64,000 nt of DNA from positions 274,465 through 338,464 of the forward strand of contig CAVYOX010000013.1 of the NCBI GenBank assembly GCA_963770245.1, in the 5' to 3' direction. A program made the translations under genes and the position numbers. Source of the DNA: PALSA-270 sp963770245. GTDB lineage: Bacteria; Acidobacteriota; Terriglobia; Terriglobales; Acidobacteriaceae. Shown in pieces: positions 8,584 through 17,218 of the stretch; position 1 is the stretch's first letter; every line of letters begins with the position of its first letter. Below the pieces are notes generated by a model, which saw nothing but the letters and a program-made list of their open reading frames with translations, had not been told where the DNA came from and ran no database searches.

Positions 8584-10842
8584 ATGCCCCAGGAATACAT
8601 AGAGATTCGCGGCGCGAGAGAGAACAATCTCAAGAACATCTCGCTCGACATTCCCCGTCGACAGATCACCGTGTTCACCGGCGTCTCGGGTTCGGGGAAA
8701 TCATCGCTGGTGTTCGACACGATCGCCGCAGAATCCCAGCGTCTGCTCAACGAGACGTTCCCGACGTTCGTGCAGACGTTTCTTCCGCGATACGGTCAGC
8801 CTGAAGTCGAAGTTCTGGCGAATCTCTCGACGGCAATCATCGTCGATCAGCAACGCATCGGCGGGAATCCGCGGTCGACCATGGGAACGGCGACCGACAT
8901 CTACACGTTGCTGCGCGTCTTGTTTTCTCGTCTTGGGAAGCCCACGGTTCCGCACGCCCTGGCGCTATCATTCAACGATCCCATGGGCATGTGTCTCGAG
9001 TGCGAGGGACTCGGTCGCGGTTCCCAGATCGATATCGATGCACTGGTGGATAAGAGCAAGTCCCTTGAAGAAGGCCCAGTCCGTTTTCCAACGTTCAACG
9101 TGGGTGGTTACAATCTGCACACGTTCGTCAAGTCGGGATTCTTCGACGCCAAAAAGCCACTCAAAAAGTATACGAAAGAGGAATGGCACGACTTTCTTTA
9201 CCGCGACGACACCAAGGTCAAAGTCAACAAGCAAGGGCAAAGATTCAGCTCCGGTTATGACGGCCTGATTCCGAAATTCAAGCGCCTCTACCTGAGCAAA
9301 GACGCGGAGAAGATGCCGGCGCATCTTCGTGAGGCGTTTGAGAAGATTGTGACGCAGGGACCGTGCAGCGCGTGCGGCGGAAAGCGTTTGTCGGAGGTCG
9401 CGTGCGCCTGCCGCGTCAACGGAAAGAATATCGCAGAATGCGCGGCAATGCAGGTGAGCGAACTCGCTGAGTTCATTCATACGCTTCGCACGCCGACTGT
9501 CGCTCCGCTGCTGGCACGCCTGGCAGAAAGGCTCGATCATCTCGTCGAGATCGGACTTGGTTATCTGAGTTTGAGCCGCGAGACCGCGACACTGTCCGGT
9601 GGAGAATCGCAACGAGTCAAGATGGTGCGCCATCTGTCGTCGAGCCTGACGGAGACGCTCTACATCTTCGACGAACCGACGATCGGTTTGCACCCGCACG
9701 ACATTCAAAGACTCAATAAGACACTGACCAAGCTTCGCGATGTCGGAAACACAGTTCTCGTCGTGGAACACGACCCTGAAGTGATGGAGATCGCTGATCA
9801 CATCGTCGACCTGGGGCCAGGCGCCGGAAGGGGCGGTGGAAGGGTTGTGTTCGAAGGTCCGTTCAAAGAGCTCAAAAAGAGTGACACGCTGACCGGAAAA
9901 CACCTTTCGAAGCATCAGGCGCTCAAAGAGAAACCGCGCGCGGGAAAAGGACATCTTGTCGTCGAGAACGCGATACTCAACAATCTCCGCGACGTCACAG
10001 TGAAGATTCCCAAAGGCGTTCTCACCGTCGTCACCGGCGTGGCTGGCAGCGGGAAGAGCTCACTGATTCACGGTTGTCTTCCCAAACATTACCCGGATGC
10101 TGTCTGCGTCGATCAATCGCTGGCGGCGGGATCGCGACGATCAAACCTGGCCACGTACTCAGGAATGGCGGACGCAATTCGGAAAGCATTTGCGACGGCC
10201 AACAAAGTTCAGCCCGCACTGTTCAGCGCGAACTCCAAGGGAGCATGCCCCGCGTGTGAGGGTCTGGGTGTCATCTACACGGACTTGCAACACCTCGATC
10301 CCGTCGCGATTCGCTGTGAAACCTGTGAGGGGCGCTGTTTCACCGATGCGGTTCTTGCGCTGACACTTCGAGGTAAGAACATCAATGAAGTGTTGAATTT
10401 CTCCGTCGTGGACGCGTCGTGTTTCTTTACGGAGAAACCAATTCTCGCGGCGCTAAAAGCACTGAAAGACGTGGGGCTCGGTTACATCGCGCTCGGGCAA
10501 AGACTCAACACGCTGTCGGGCGGTGAACGTCAACGCTTGAAACTGGCGGGTGAACTCGAGAAGGCTTCGCAAATCGTGGTTCTCGACGAGCCGACGACCG
10601 GTTTGCACATGGCCGACGTGGCGAACCTGCTCGCGCTCCTCGACGCGATGGTCGACAATGGAACCACTTTGATCGTGATTGAGCACAACCTGGATGTGGT
10701 CGCGCGCGCCGACTGGATCATCGACATGGGGCCGGGCGCAGGCGCCGAAGGTGGCAAAGTGGTGTTTGAGGGGGCGCCGCGCGAGTTGCTGAAAGCAAGC
10801 AAGTCGCTGACGGGGAAACACCTCGCTGCCCGATTGGGATGA
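8584..10842 (+). CDS. Short UvrA-like ABC ATPase (UvrA2 / DrrC-type)
   Basis: The protein has 752 residues against about 940 for housekeeping UvrA. It contains two full ABC ATPase modules: Walker A 'GVSGSGKSS' (about 33) and 'GVAGSGKSS' (about 485), signatures 'LSGGESQR' (about 338) and 'LSGGERQR' (about 645), and 'FDEPTIGLH' and 'LDEPTTGLH'. Zinc-module cysteines remain: CLEC/CSAC in the first half and CPAC/CETC in the second. The shortened region between Walker A and the first zinc pair indicates reduction of the UvrB-binding part. Such paralogues are linked to drug resistance or accessory DNA repair. It sits alone after an MFS exporter, which favours a resistance role; that is inference. 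Confidence 0.85.
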   Translation: MPQEYIEIRGARENNLKNISLDIPRRQITVFTGVSGSGKSSLVFDTIAAESQRLLNETFPTFVQTFLPRYGQPEVEVLANLSTAIIVDQQRIGGNPRSTMGTATDIYTLLRVLFSRLGKPTVPHALALSFNDPMGMCLECEGLGRGSQIDIDALVDKSKSLEEGPVRFPTFNVGGYNLHTFVKSGFFDAKKPLKKYTKEEWHDFLYRDDTKVKVNKQGQRFSSGYDGLIPKFKRLYLSKDAEKMPAHLREAFEKIVTQGPCSACGGKRLSEVACACRVNGKNIAECAAMQVSELAEFIHTLRTPTVAPLLARLAERLDHLVEIGLGYLSLSRETATLSGGESQRVKMVRHLSSSLTETLYIFDEPTIGLHPHDIQRLNKTLTKLRDVGNTVLVVEHDPEVMEIADHIVDLGPGAGRGGGRVVFEGPFKELKKSDTLTGKHLSKHQALKEKPRAGKGHLVVENAILNNLRDVTVKIPKGVLTVVTGVAGSGKSSLIHGCLPKHYPDAVCVDQSLAAGSRRSNLATYSGMADAIRKAFATANKVQPALFSANSKGACPACEGLGVIYTDLQHLDPVAIRCETCEGRCFTDAVLALTLRGKNINEVLNFSVVDASCFFTEKPILAALKALKDVGLGYIALGQRLNTLSGGERQRLKLAGELEKASQIVVLDEPTTGLHMADVANLLALLDAMVDNGTTLIVIEHNLDVVARADWIIDMGPGAGAEGGKVVFEGAPRELLKASKSLTGKHLAARLG

Positions 10843-11083
10843 ACCTTAGCGTTGGCTGAGACGGCTTTGCGCGAAGCAGCGAAAGGATTTCGTGGCCGGT
10901 AATATCGTCGCGCGCCATGTGCAAGAGGTGAGCCTACACTCTCGACAGGCGCCCGAACCGCTGTTTCATCTTCGCTGTTTCCGAAAGTGCCATTCTCAGG
11001 CCACAATCATGGCCGAACGAGGCCAGCCCAATATTACGATTCGGGTGGCGGCGCGACAAATTCCGGCTGGCGGTTAGCCTTGG

Positions 11084-12064
11084 TTATACGGGAAGCTTCA
11101 ACGGCAGCCCGCGAAGCCCAGCCTTCCACCGTTCGCATAGCTCACGAGCCGCTTCCGGCCAAGCGGAATAGGTAAACGAAAATCCCTCTCGAAGCAGCCG
11201 ACCGGGAAAAACACGTCGACTCTTGAGGATTAACTCGGTTTCCGTTCGAAGAACGATGGCACCGATATCGAGCATCCACTTGGCCGACGGCAGACCGATG
11301 TTTGCTCCCCACGCTCGGCGCAGGCCTGCCATGAAGTCGCGGTTGGTCACGGGGTTCGGGGATGCGAGGTTCACAGCGCCATCCATGTAGTCGTGCTCGA
11401 TCAAGAAGTAGATCGCGCGGACAAAGTCCGCCTCGTGAATCCACGAAACATACTGGCGTCCGTCGCCCGAGGTTCCTCCCAGGCCTCTCCGTACCAGGGC
11501 CAGTAGGGTATCGAATATTCCTCCGCGGTCGGGGCTCATGGTCATCGCCGAGCGAAGCTTCACTTTCCTCGTTGCCGGCGCTGGAATTTCATCGAATGCC
11601 CTCTCCCACGCGGTGGCTACGTCGATGCTGAATCGCCAGGTTTCGGGAACACCAGGTTCCGTGCCTCCAATCACGCCTGACACCTCGTCATTCGGCGCGT
11701 CATAGGTGTGGGCATAGATGGTTGCCGTGCTGGCCTGCAGCCACACACGAGGCGGTCGCTTCGCGCTCGAGATTGCCTGTCCTAGGGCGCGAACCGACTC
11801 AACTCGGGACTGAACAATTTCCCGCCGATTGTATGGTGTGTAGCGGCAGTTCACAGATCGGCCGGCTAGGTTGATTACGACGTCAACACCGTCTAGCTTG
11901 TCCGACCATTGCGAGACATCCGCGAGGTTCCACGGTTCGACTCGCCACGGGCGGGCTTTCGGTGAGCCGCGGCCAAGGACAACGACCTCGTGCCGGTCGT
12001 TATGAAACGCACGCGCCAAGATGGTCCCCACCTGGCCGGTGCCGCCGGGGATAGCAATCTTCAT
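11084..12064 (-). CDS. TIGR01777-type NAD-dependent epimerase/SDR protein
   Basis: The 326-residue protein begins 'MKIAIPGGTGQVGTILAR', a glycine-rich Rossmann dinucleotide-binding motif. It continues with 'DVVINLAGRSVNCRYTP' and 'RVESVRALGQAIS', typical of the TIGR01777 (YfcH/SulA-like) family. The C-terminal DUF1731-like end 'PGRLLREGFSFTY' is present. The start at 12064 is chosen because the Rossmann strand begins there; the upstream extension to 12253 runs into the neighbouring gene. It follows a sugar-isomerase-like gene by 19 bases on the same strand, so the two probably form an operon. The substrate is unknown. Confidence 0.85.
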   Translation of the reverse strand: MKIAIPGGTGQVGTILARAFHNDRHEVVVLGRGSPKARPWRVEPWNLADVSQWSDKLDGVDVVINLAGRSVNCRYTPYNRREIVQSRVESVRALGQAISSAKRPPRVWLQASTATIYAHTYDAPNDEVSGVIGGTEPGVPETWRFSIDVATAWERAFDEIPAPATRKVKLRSAMTMSPDRGGIFDTLLALVRRGLGGTSGDGRQYVSWIHEADFVRAIYFLIEHDYMDGAVNLASPNPVTNRDFMAGLRRAWGANIGLPSAKWMLDIGAIVLRTETELILKSRRVFPGRLLREGFSFTYSAWPEAARELCERWKAGLRGLPLKLPV

Positions 12065-12083
12065 AGCATGAATCTCTTTCCGA

Positions 12084-12926
12084 TTACGCCGGGTGCAGGG
12101 TGCGAAAAGCTTGAAGACACCGTTCGACCGTCTCCAGTTCGGAAAACCGGCTGCCCTCTTGCTCGATGAGGTAATACTCGACGCCGCCCGTGCTTTCGGC
12201 AGCCGCCAGAATGCTTTTCCAGTCGGCCGTGCCTTCGCCGAAGAGCACCGCATATCCTTTGGCCGGGTCAGGCGACCAGTCTTTCAGGTGCAGCGAGCGA
12301 ATTCGACCAGGATTCGAGCGAATCCAAGCCGCGGGATCCCCGCCGGCTTCAAGGCAGGTGCCCACATCCAGTTGCAGCATGACCGATGGCTGGGTGTTCT
12401 TGGCCAAGATCTCGATGGGTCTGTGACCGTCGACCAGCGTGAACTCCGGCTGGTGATTGTGATAGCCGGTCTTGAGGCCGGCGGGCGCCAGTTGTTCGGC
12501 GGCTCGATTCAGCGTATCGGCAACTTCCTTCCACCCATCGAGCCCGGGTTTGGGTTGCGAACTGGCCATGACCACGTACTTGCTTCCGAGAATCAGGTTC
12601 ATGTCGCGAGCTTTCGGTAGATTCTCCGCGCTGAAATACGAGGCACTGTTATGGGTGGAGAAACATCGGATGCCCAGCTCATCGAGAAGCTTTCGCATCT
12701 GTTTGGTCTCGGCTTCGGTCCAATCGAAATAGGGCGCGTAGAACTCGAGGCCTGCATATCCTGCGTGCGCGACCGCACGGACTGTGCCCTCGGGATCCTG
12801 CTTGAGCGCATTGCGGACGGAATACATTTCCAGACCAACTGGAATCGAGGTCGCAGCGCGGGAGGAGAATGCCCAAGGCAGCATGGCCGAGAGCGCGATA
12901 AAGGAACGGCGTGACACAGGCGTCAT
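12084..12926 (-). CDS. Exported sugar phosphate isomerase/epimerase-like TIM-barrel protein
   Basis: This 280-residue protein has a Tat-type leader, 'VSRRSFIALSAML', followed by AFSSRAA. It therefore probably folds in the cytoplasm with a metal and is exported. The xylose-isomerase-like barrel motifs are visible: 'GLEMYSVRNAL', 'GYAGLEFYAPYF', 'YHNHQPEF', 'LQLDVGTCLEAGGDP' and 'SLHLKDWSPD'. The final part, 'GVEYYLIEQE', gives the metal-binding glutamate. It is first in a likely two-gene operon with the SDR gene downstream. The physiological sugar is not evident. Confidence 0.87.
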   Translation of the reverse strand: MTPVSRRSFIALSAMLPWAFSSRAATSIPVGLEMYSVRNALKQDPEGTVRAVAHAGYAGLEFYAPYFDWTEAETKQMRKLLDELGIRCFSTHNSASYFSAENLPKARDMNLILGSKYVVMASSQPKPGLDGWKEVADTLNRAAEQLAPAGLKTGYHNHQPEFTLVDGHRPIEILAKNTQPSVMLQLDVGTCLEAGGDPAAWIRSNPGRIRSLHLKDWSPDPAKGYAVLFGEGTADWKSILAAAESTGGVEYYLIEQEGSRFSELETVERCLQAFRTLHPA

Positions 12927-13059
12927 CTCTTAGCGTCCCACTTTCTTATCCAGGAATTTAGCCACCCATTCCAAACATTCTTTGGTTTCGGACAATCAAA
13001 ACTGATAGCAAAGCACGCAGCCGAGGTTTGAAGACGACGCCACTATACGCCGGGGTCTG

Positions 13060-13413
13060 ATGAACTGTCATCCCATCGGAATGGGCGATCAGGTGTGCGC
13101 GGGCACAACCCAAATGACGATCACAACGACGTCTCCGCACGGTGCAGCCAGGGAAGGACACGGAATTGTCCGAGGCCTTGAGTGGACCGCCGGCGTCATG
13201 GCCTGTGCACTGCTCGCCGGAGCGTCCAATCGACGCCGTCGCTGGAGTGCCCTGCCTTCGGTGGTTGTTCTTGCGTTCCTGCTAGCACTCCGCAGTTGCG
13301 GAGGCGGCGGGAACATCGTCCCAGGTGCTCCTAGGGGAACTTATTCGGTCACGTCACGGCCACGAGCGGAAGCCTTACGCGTTACGCCGACTTTCAGCTC
13401 ATCGTGCGTGAGA
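13060..13413 (+). pseudogene. Remnant of the C-terminal tail of a secreted repeat protein
   Basis: Only the tail of a surface or secreted protein remains. The frame from about 13100 reads 'TTQMTITTTSP', then a hydrophobic segment with 'RRRRWSAL', then 'SCGGGGNIVPGAPRGTYSVT'. This is the usual end of acidobacterial immunoglobulin-repeat or choice-of-anchor proteins. The frame then breaks near 13353. Shifting frame by one base restores the expected ending 'VTATSGSLTRYADFQLIV'. The repeat-bearing body that should precede it is missing, so this is a truncated and frameshifted relic. Confidence 0.6.
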
Positions 13414-13611
13414 AGTACAAACTTGAAGCAGGCGGCTCCGGGCTACGCGCCTCATCCAGCTCCATTCAAGTGAGTTGCGCATTCACCTCACGCCTTGCGG
13501 CCCCGAGCCTAGGTCACCTCGAATAGACACTTTTACGCGGATGGCAGATCTACAGTATGCGCTGTATCGAACATCCTCTGAGAGTGTGGGATAATGTTCG
13601 CGAGGTGAATC

Positions 13612-13779
13612 ATGCCTGACACATTGGGAAATACAAGCAGACCCACACAAGAAGATTCATCGAAGCCCTCCGAAACTTCCGACGATAAAAAGCTGGATCG
13701 TATCGCTGACGATGCTGCCGAGCGCGCAGGAAAAACCGAACAGCGCTACGACGAAGACCACGATATTTTTACCAAGTGA
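13612..13779 (+). CDS. Small hydrophilic protein (55 aa)
   Basis: A 55-residue frame begins at ATG 13612 with a GAGGTG ribosome site about five bases upstream. The N-terminal half is Ser/Thr/Glu-rich. The C-terminal half, 'LDRIADDAAERAGKTEQRY', is amphipathic and helical and ends 'DHDIFTK'. It has no signal peptide or membrane segment. The ending resembles small uncharacterised proteins I associate with Acidobacteriota, but I cannot name a function. It is flanked by non-coding stretches on both sides. Confidence 0.65.
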   Translation: MPDTLGNTSRPTQEDSSKPSETSDDKKLDRIADDAAERAGKTEQRYDEDHDIFTK

Positions 13780-14003
13780 TTGCTGTCACACGGTGACTAG
13801 GCACCCCTCATCGGAGCTGGTGCCACGGCTGGTTCGGTGCAGGCGGGATGGACGTCTGCAACACCGCGGAGCCGTGCGACCAGCCCGAGAAGAGAACGCA
13901 TATCCGCGGGTCGAACCGCCGACACCAGGACTTTCTGGCTAAGCCGGAATGCAGCACCTGCCGTGGCAGTAGCCAGGGTCCTATCTACACCTAGGCGGTT
14001 GAC

Positions 14004-14882
14004 CTATCTTGATGCCTCCTCCAACTTGGCAATATCAAACTTTCTCATTTTGAGAAATGCCTCGGTCACTCGCGCCGATCGGCTCTCGTTTCGATCCTGC
14101 AGCATCTCCCCCAGAACCGTGGGAACAATCTGCCAAGAAAGGCCAAATTTGTCTTTCAGCCATCCGCACCGTTCCGCCTTCCGATCTGCCGAGAGCTTCG
14201 ACCAGAAATAATCTATTTCTTCCTGGTTATTGCAGTGCACCATGAAGGAAATGGCTTCGTTGAAAGCGAAGTTGTGTCCGCGCGCGCTGTCCATAAGAGC
14301 AAAGCTCTTGCCTTCCAGCGTAATACCGGCATGCTTTATGGTTCCCGGCTTGTCTGGCTCTTCATTCTCGCCGTAACGAAGAATCTGGCCAAGCTTTGTA
14401 TCATGGAATACTGACGCGTAGAAATGGATCGCCTCTTCTGCCCTTCCACACTGCTCCCCGACAAACATGAGCGTCGGGACGATCCTCTGTTCGAACTTGC
14501 GGTCACCCATGAACATGACCTGCCAGGAAAGGCCATATCGATCCTGTGTCCATCCATACCTTTCACTGAACGGATAGGCGCCGAGTTCCATGAGCGCCGA
14601 GCCGCCTTTGGAGAGTTCGGCCCACAATCCATCGACTTCAGCTTTGGTGTCGCAGGCAACTAGAAACGATACAGCCGGGGTGAACTTGAAGGGTGGTCCT
14701 GCGTTGAGGAACCTGAATTCCTCCCCCAGAAGTTCAACCGTAAGAAGGTCCACCGTGCCCGAAGGAGTGTTGTGAAGCGTTGCTGTATTCTTGATCTCTG
14801 AATCTCTGAAAATGGACGTGTAGAGCTTGGCGGCCTCTTTCGCTTCTTTGTCAAACCACAAGTGCGGTGAAATGGTTTGCAT
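14004..14882 (-). CDS. Two-domain PhnB-like VOC protein
   Basis: The 292-residue protein consists of two tandem VOC/PhnB-like halves. The first spans about 1-125 ('ISPHLWFDKEAKEAAKLYTS', 'LNAGPPFKFTPAVSFLVAC', 'YGLSWQVMFM'). The second spans about 130-265 ('PTLMFVGEQCGRAEEAIHFY', 'GHNFAFNEAISFMVHC', 'FGLSWQIVPT'). The family is often labelled 3-demethylubiquinone methyltransferase-like, although such activity is unproven for it. I start at ATG 14882, with AGGAGG 12 bases upstream, rather than at the GTG at 14921. No partner gene is adjacent. Confidence 0.85.
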   Translation of the reverse strand: MQTISPHLWFDKEAKEAAKLYTSIFRDSEIKNTATLHNTPSGTVDLLTVELLGEEFRFLNAGPPFKFTPAVSFLVACDTKAEVDGLWAELSKGGSALMELGAYPFSERYGWTQDRYGLSWQVMFMGDRKFEQRIVPTLMFVGEQCGRAEEAIHFYASVFHDTKLGQILRYGENEEPDKPGTIKHAGITLEGKSFALMDSARGHNFAFNEAISFMVHCNNQEEIDYFWSKLSADRKAERCGWLKDKFGLSWQIVPTVLGEMLQDRNESRSARVTEAFLKMRKFDIAKLEEASR

Positions 14883-15031
14883 AGGGGCAGGTTCCTCCTT
14901 CTGGTTGAGCGATTTGTGCACTGAAGCTAGTTGAAGTGGGGGTGTAGTTTCATCGTCTTCTAACTAGTCAGGTTGTGCTCGGACATTCGAATCGGGAACG
15001 TACGCTCGCGCGTCCGGACCGTGTGCGCTCG

Positions 15032-15769
15032 TCATGCGCAACCATCATGCAACTTGGGTGTCTCCTCGTATTCGTCATGACGGCGAACAAAATCCATCGT
15101 GGATTTTTCGTTCCGGCCTTTCGAGGCGCGATCAAGAATCATGAGCGTCCCAATCAGTTCTTCCCCACCGCGCGCGTAGCTCGAATACGTGTGAAAGACT
15201 TCGCCGGCATCGTCTCGATAGAACGAGCTAAGACCCGGCATTTCCGTACCCGTAGTTCCAGCAGGTACCGGCATCTCGCTAAAGTTGTAAACCACCTTGC
15301 CCTTGGCCAGTTCGTCTTTGGCGAAAGAAACGTGGTAGTCATAGTTGAAATCGCTTTCGAAAGCAGACACCCAGGGGAATCTCCACCCCATGCGCTTCTT
15401 ATAGGCCTCGATTTCGACCAGCGGTGCACGGGACACGACGGTCAGCGTCACGTTGTGATGTTCGAGATGAGGCAGAGCTCCCTCGAGATGATCGGAGAGA
15501 AAAGAGCAACCCGGGCAGCCTGCACCCCAACCTGGGCCGAGCATAAAGTGATAAACGATCAGCTGGCTTCGACCATCGAACAGCGCCGCTAAGCTCTTCT
15601 TGCCCTTGGGCGTGTCAAAGAGATAGTTCTTCGCAACTTTCACCCAAGGCAAAGCCAAACGTTCTGCGTTGAGCTTGTCGCGCAAATGAGTAAATTCCTT
15701 CTCTTTCAGCAGGAGCGCTTTGCGCGCCGCCAGCCATTGTTCCTGGGGCACCACCGGATGATGCTGCAT
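15032..15769 (-). CDS. DUF899 family thioredoxin-like protein
   Basis: This 245-residue protein begins 'QEQWLAARKALLLKEKEFTHLRD' and contains 'GWGAGCPGCSFLSDHLEG', the CxxC-like segment typical of DUF899. It ends with 'DFVRRHDEY'. The fold is thioredoxin-like; no reaction is established. The ATG at 15769 has AGGAGG six bases upstream. It is transcribed divergently from a MarR gene, with a perfect palindrome between them at 15795-15806. MarR control of this gene in response to oxidants or phenolics is therefore likely, although the inducer is not known. Confidence 0.87.
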   Translation of the reverse strand: MQHHPVVPQEQWLAARKALLLKEKEFTHLRDKLNAERLALPWVKVAKNYLFDTPKGKKSLAALFDGRSQLIVYHFMLGPGWGAGCPGCSFLSDHLEGALPHLEHHNVTLTVVSRAPLVEIEAYKKRMGWRFPWVSAFESDFNYDYHVSFAKDELAKGKVVYNFSEMPVPAGTTGTEMPGLSSFYRDDAGEVFHTYSSYARGGEELIGTLMILDRASKGRNEKSTMDFVRRHDEYEETPKLHDGCA

Positions 15770-15786
15770 TTTATCCTCCTGGGGTG

Positions 15787-15806
15787 TATAATACGTTGAT
15801 ATCAAC
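15787..15806. promoter_or_regulatory. Divergent promoter with MarR-type palindrome
   Basis: GTTGATATCAAC (15795-15806) is a perfect 12-base palindrome between divergent DUF899 and MarR genes. TATAAT at 15787-15792 reads toward MarR and would place its transcription start within the palindrome. This geometry suits autorepression together with control of DUF899. Confidence 0.68.
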
Positions 15807-15817
15807 ATTACTGATTT

Positions 15818-16363
15818 ATGTCAAATCGCGCAAAAGTTCCTCATGAGACGACGCTTTTGGTACGCGATTGCTGTCTCTGCCTCCATGTGCAGCGCGCGGC
15901 GCGGACTCTGGCCCGATGGTTTGACGAAGCGCTGCGATCACTCGGACTCACGAATGGGCAATTCTCTTTGCTGATGTCGCTAAGCCGGCCGACGCCGCCG
16001 GCGATGGCAGACGTGGCATCCCTGCTGGCAATGGATCGCACCACATTGACCGCCGCCTTGAAGCCATTGGAACGGCGTGGATTGCTGACGGTAGCCACCG
16101 ACCCGGCGGATCGGCGTAGCCGGTTGATCGCTCTGACACCGAAGGGCATGAGATTGTTGACCCGCGCTGTTCCTATTTGGCAGCGTGCCCACCAGGAGAT
16201 CGAACGTCTCCTGCCAGATGGCGACCCGAACCGCCTGCGGAGCAATTTGCGCGTTCTCTCAGTGGCGGCTAGAGGCGGTGCTGAGCCTGTGAGAGAGCCC
16301 ATTGGAATATCTGCGCAGAGGAGCCGGAAGCTCCTGGTGCCAGAATTTCCAAACCGAGGCTAG
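15818..16363 (+). CDS. MarR family transcriptional regulator
   Basis: The 181-residue regulator contains 'GLTNGQFSLLMSL' (helix 2-3), the recognition region 'ASLLAMDRTTLTAALKPLERRGLL' in two short parts, and the wing 'DPADRRSRLIALTPKG'. It has two N-terminal cysteines ('RDCCLCLH') that could sense oxidation. It is longer than the usual 140-150 residues, with an Arg/Pro-rich tail after about residue 150 that I cannot assign. It is divergent from DUF899 and its stop overlaps by four bases the stop of the convergent PaiB gene. Confidence 0.88.
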   Translation: MSNRAKVPHETTLLVRDCCLCLHVQRAARTLARWFDEALRSLGLTNGQFSLLMSLSRPTPPAMADVASLLAMDRTTLTAALKPLERRGLLTVATDPADRRSRLIALTPKGMRLLTRAVPIWQRAHQEIERLLPDGDPNRLRSNLRVLSVAARGGAEPVREPIGISAQRSRKLLVPEFPNRG

Positions 16364-16989
16364 ACTTCCTCTACCAAAGCTTTCATGGCGCGGCTTTCGG
16401 GAGTGTTGAGTTTTGCCAGCCCGTCGATCACCCCTTTGCGCTCCTTCTCGGTGCGGTTCTGGCTCACCTTCCATTTACCCTCGAGCCGCTGGATCGGTAG
16501 CTCCAGACCGACAATCCCCTTCAACTGCGACCGGATAAAGTCCTGCGGCGCATCGCTAACCTTCCATGGAACCGCCGACCCCGCTTCATGGAGGTTGGTC
16601 AGTTTCTCCACGTTTGTCAGGAGCCACTCGTGGTCCTCGATTACCTTCAAGGGACCCGAGGCATGCACGACGACGTAATTCCACGTTGGAACTTCTCTAC
16701 CGTGCTCTTTGGTTCCGGGATACCAATTGGGAGAGATGTAGTGTTGCTGGCCGGCAAATATCGCAAGCGCATCCACGGTCGGCACGAAATCCCTCCACTG
16801 TGGGTTGGCACGGGAGATATGACCTCTCAGCACGCCGAACGGTGAGCCATCGTCCTCGAGAACCAGTGGAATATGAGAAGCAAACAGTCCGGAGGCTCCT
16901 AAAGTCACGAGTGTTCCAAGCGGTTGTGCAACCATCAAGGCATGCATCACGGACACGCGTTTTTCCAGGTTATGCCTTGGAATGTACAT
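16360..16989 (-). CDS. FMN-binding PaiB-family protein
   Basis: The protein has 209 residues, the full length of the PaiB family, and begins 'MYIPRHN'. The split-barrel flavin-binding pattern includes 'GTLVTLGASGLFASHIPLVL', 'GHISRANPQW', 'ISPNWYPGTKEHGREVPTWN' (kept here to its key residues) and 'LEGKWKVSQNR'. In Bacillus PaiB is linked to sporulation and polyamine control; most members are uncharacterised. It converges on the MarR gene with a four-base overlap. Confidence 0.88.
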   Translation of the reverse strand: MYIPRHNLEKRVSVMHALMVAQPLGTLVTLGASGLFASHIPLVLEDDGSPFGVLRGHISRANPQWRDFVPTVDALAIFAGQQHYISPNWYPGTKEHGREVPTWNYVVVHASGPLKVIEDHEWLLTNVEKLTNLHEAGSAVPWKVSDAPQDFIRSQLKGIVGLELPIQRLEGKWKVSQNRTEKERKGVIDGLAKLNTPESRAMKALVEEV

Positions 16990-17218
16990 TTGTATCCTCG
17001 GTCACATTCTAATCCAGCCGTCAGAGCTGTTTGTTCCTCTTCCTGCTCTGCAATCGAAGTCTTGGGAGAGGGTGAATGCCGCCAAGGGAGTCACGGCGAG
17101 CGATTCCGAGCTGCGCCGGTGAGCGAGATCGCCGGTCTCTCAAGTTCGCCGTTTTACGCCGTAGTGTGGCCGACGATTCTGCTCAGCCCTCACTCTCGGC
17201 TCTCTTCCGCCCGCCTTA

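Noticed and set aside
8968..9954. 328-codon minus frame inside the UvrA-like gene
   Set aside because: Antisense of Walker and signature motifs; no family resemblance.
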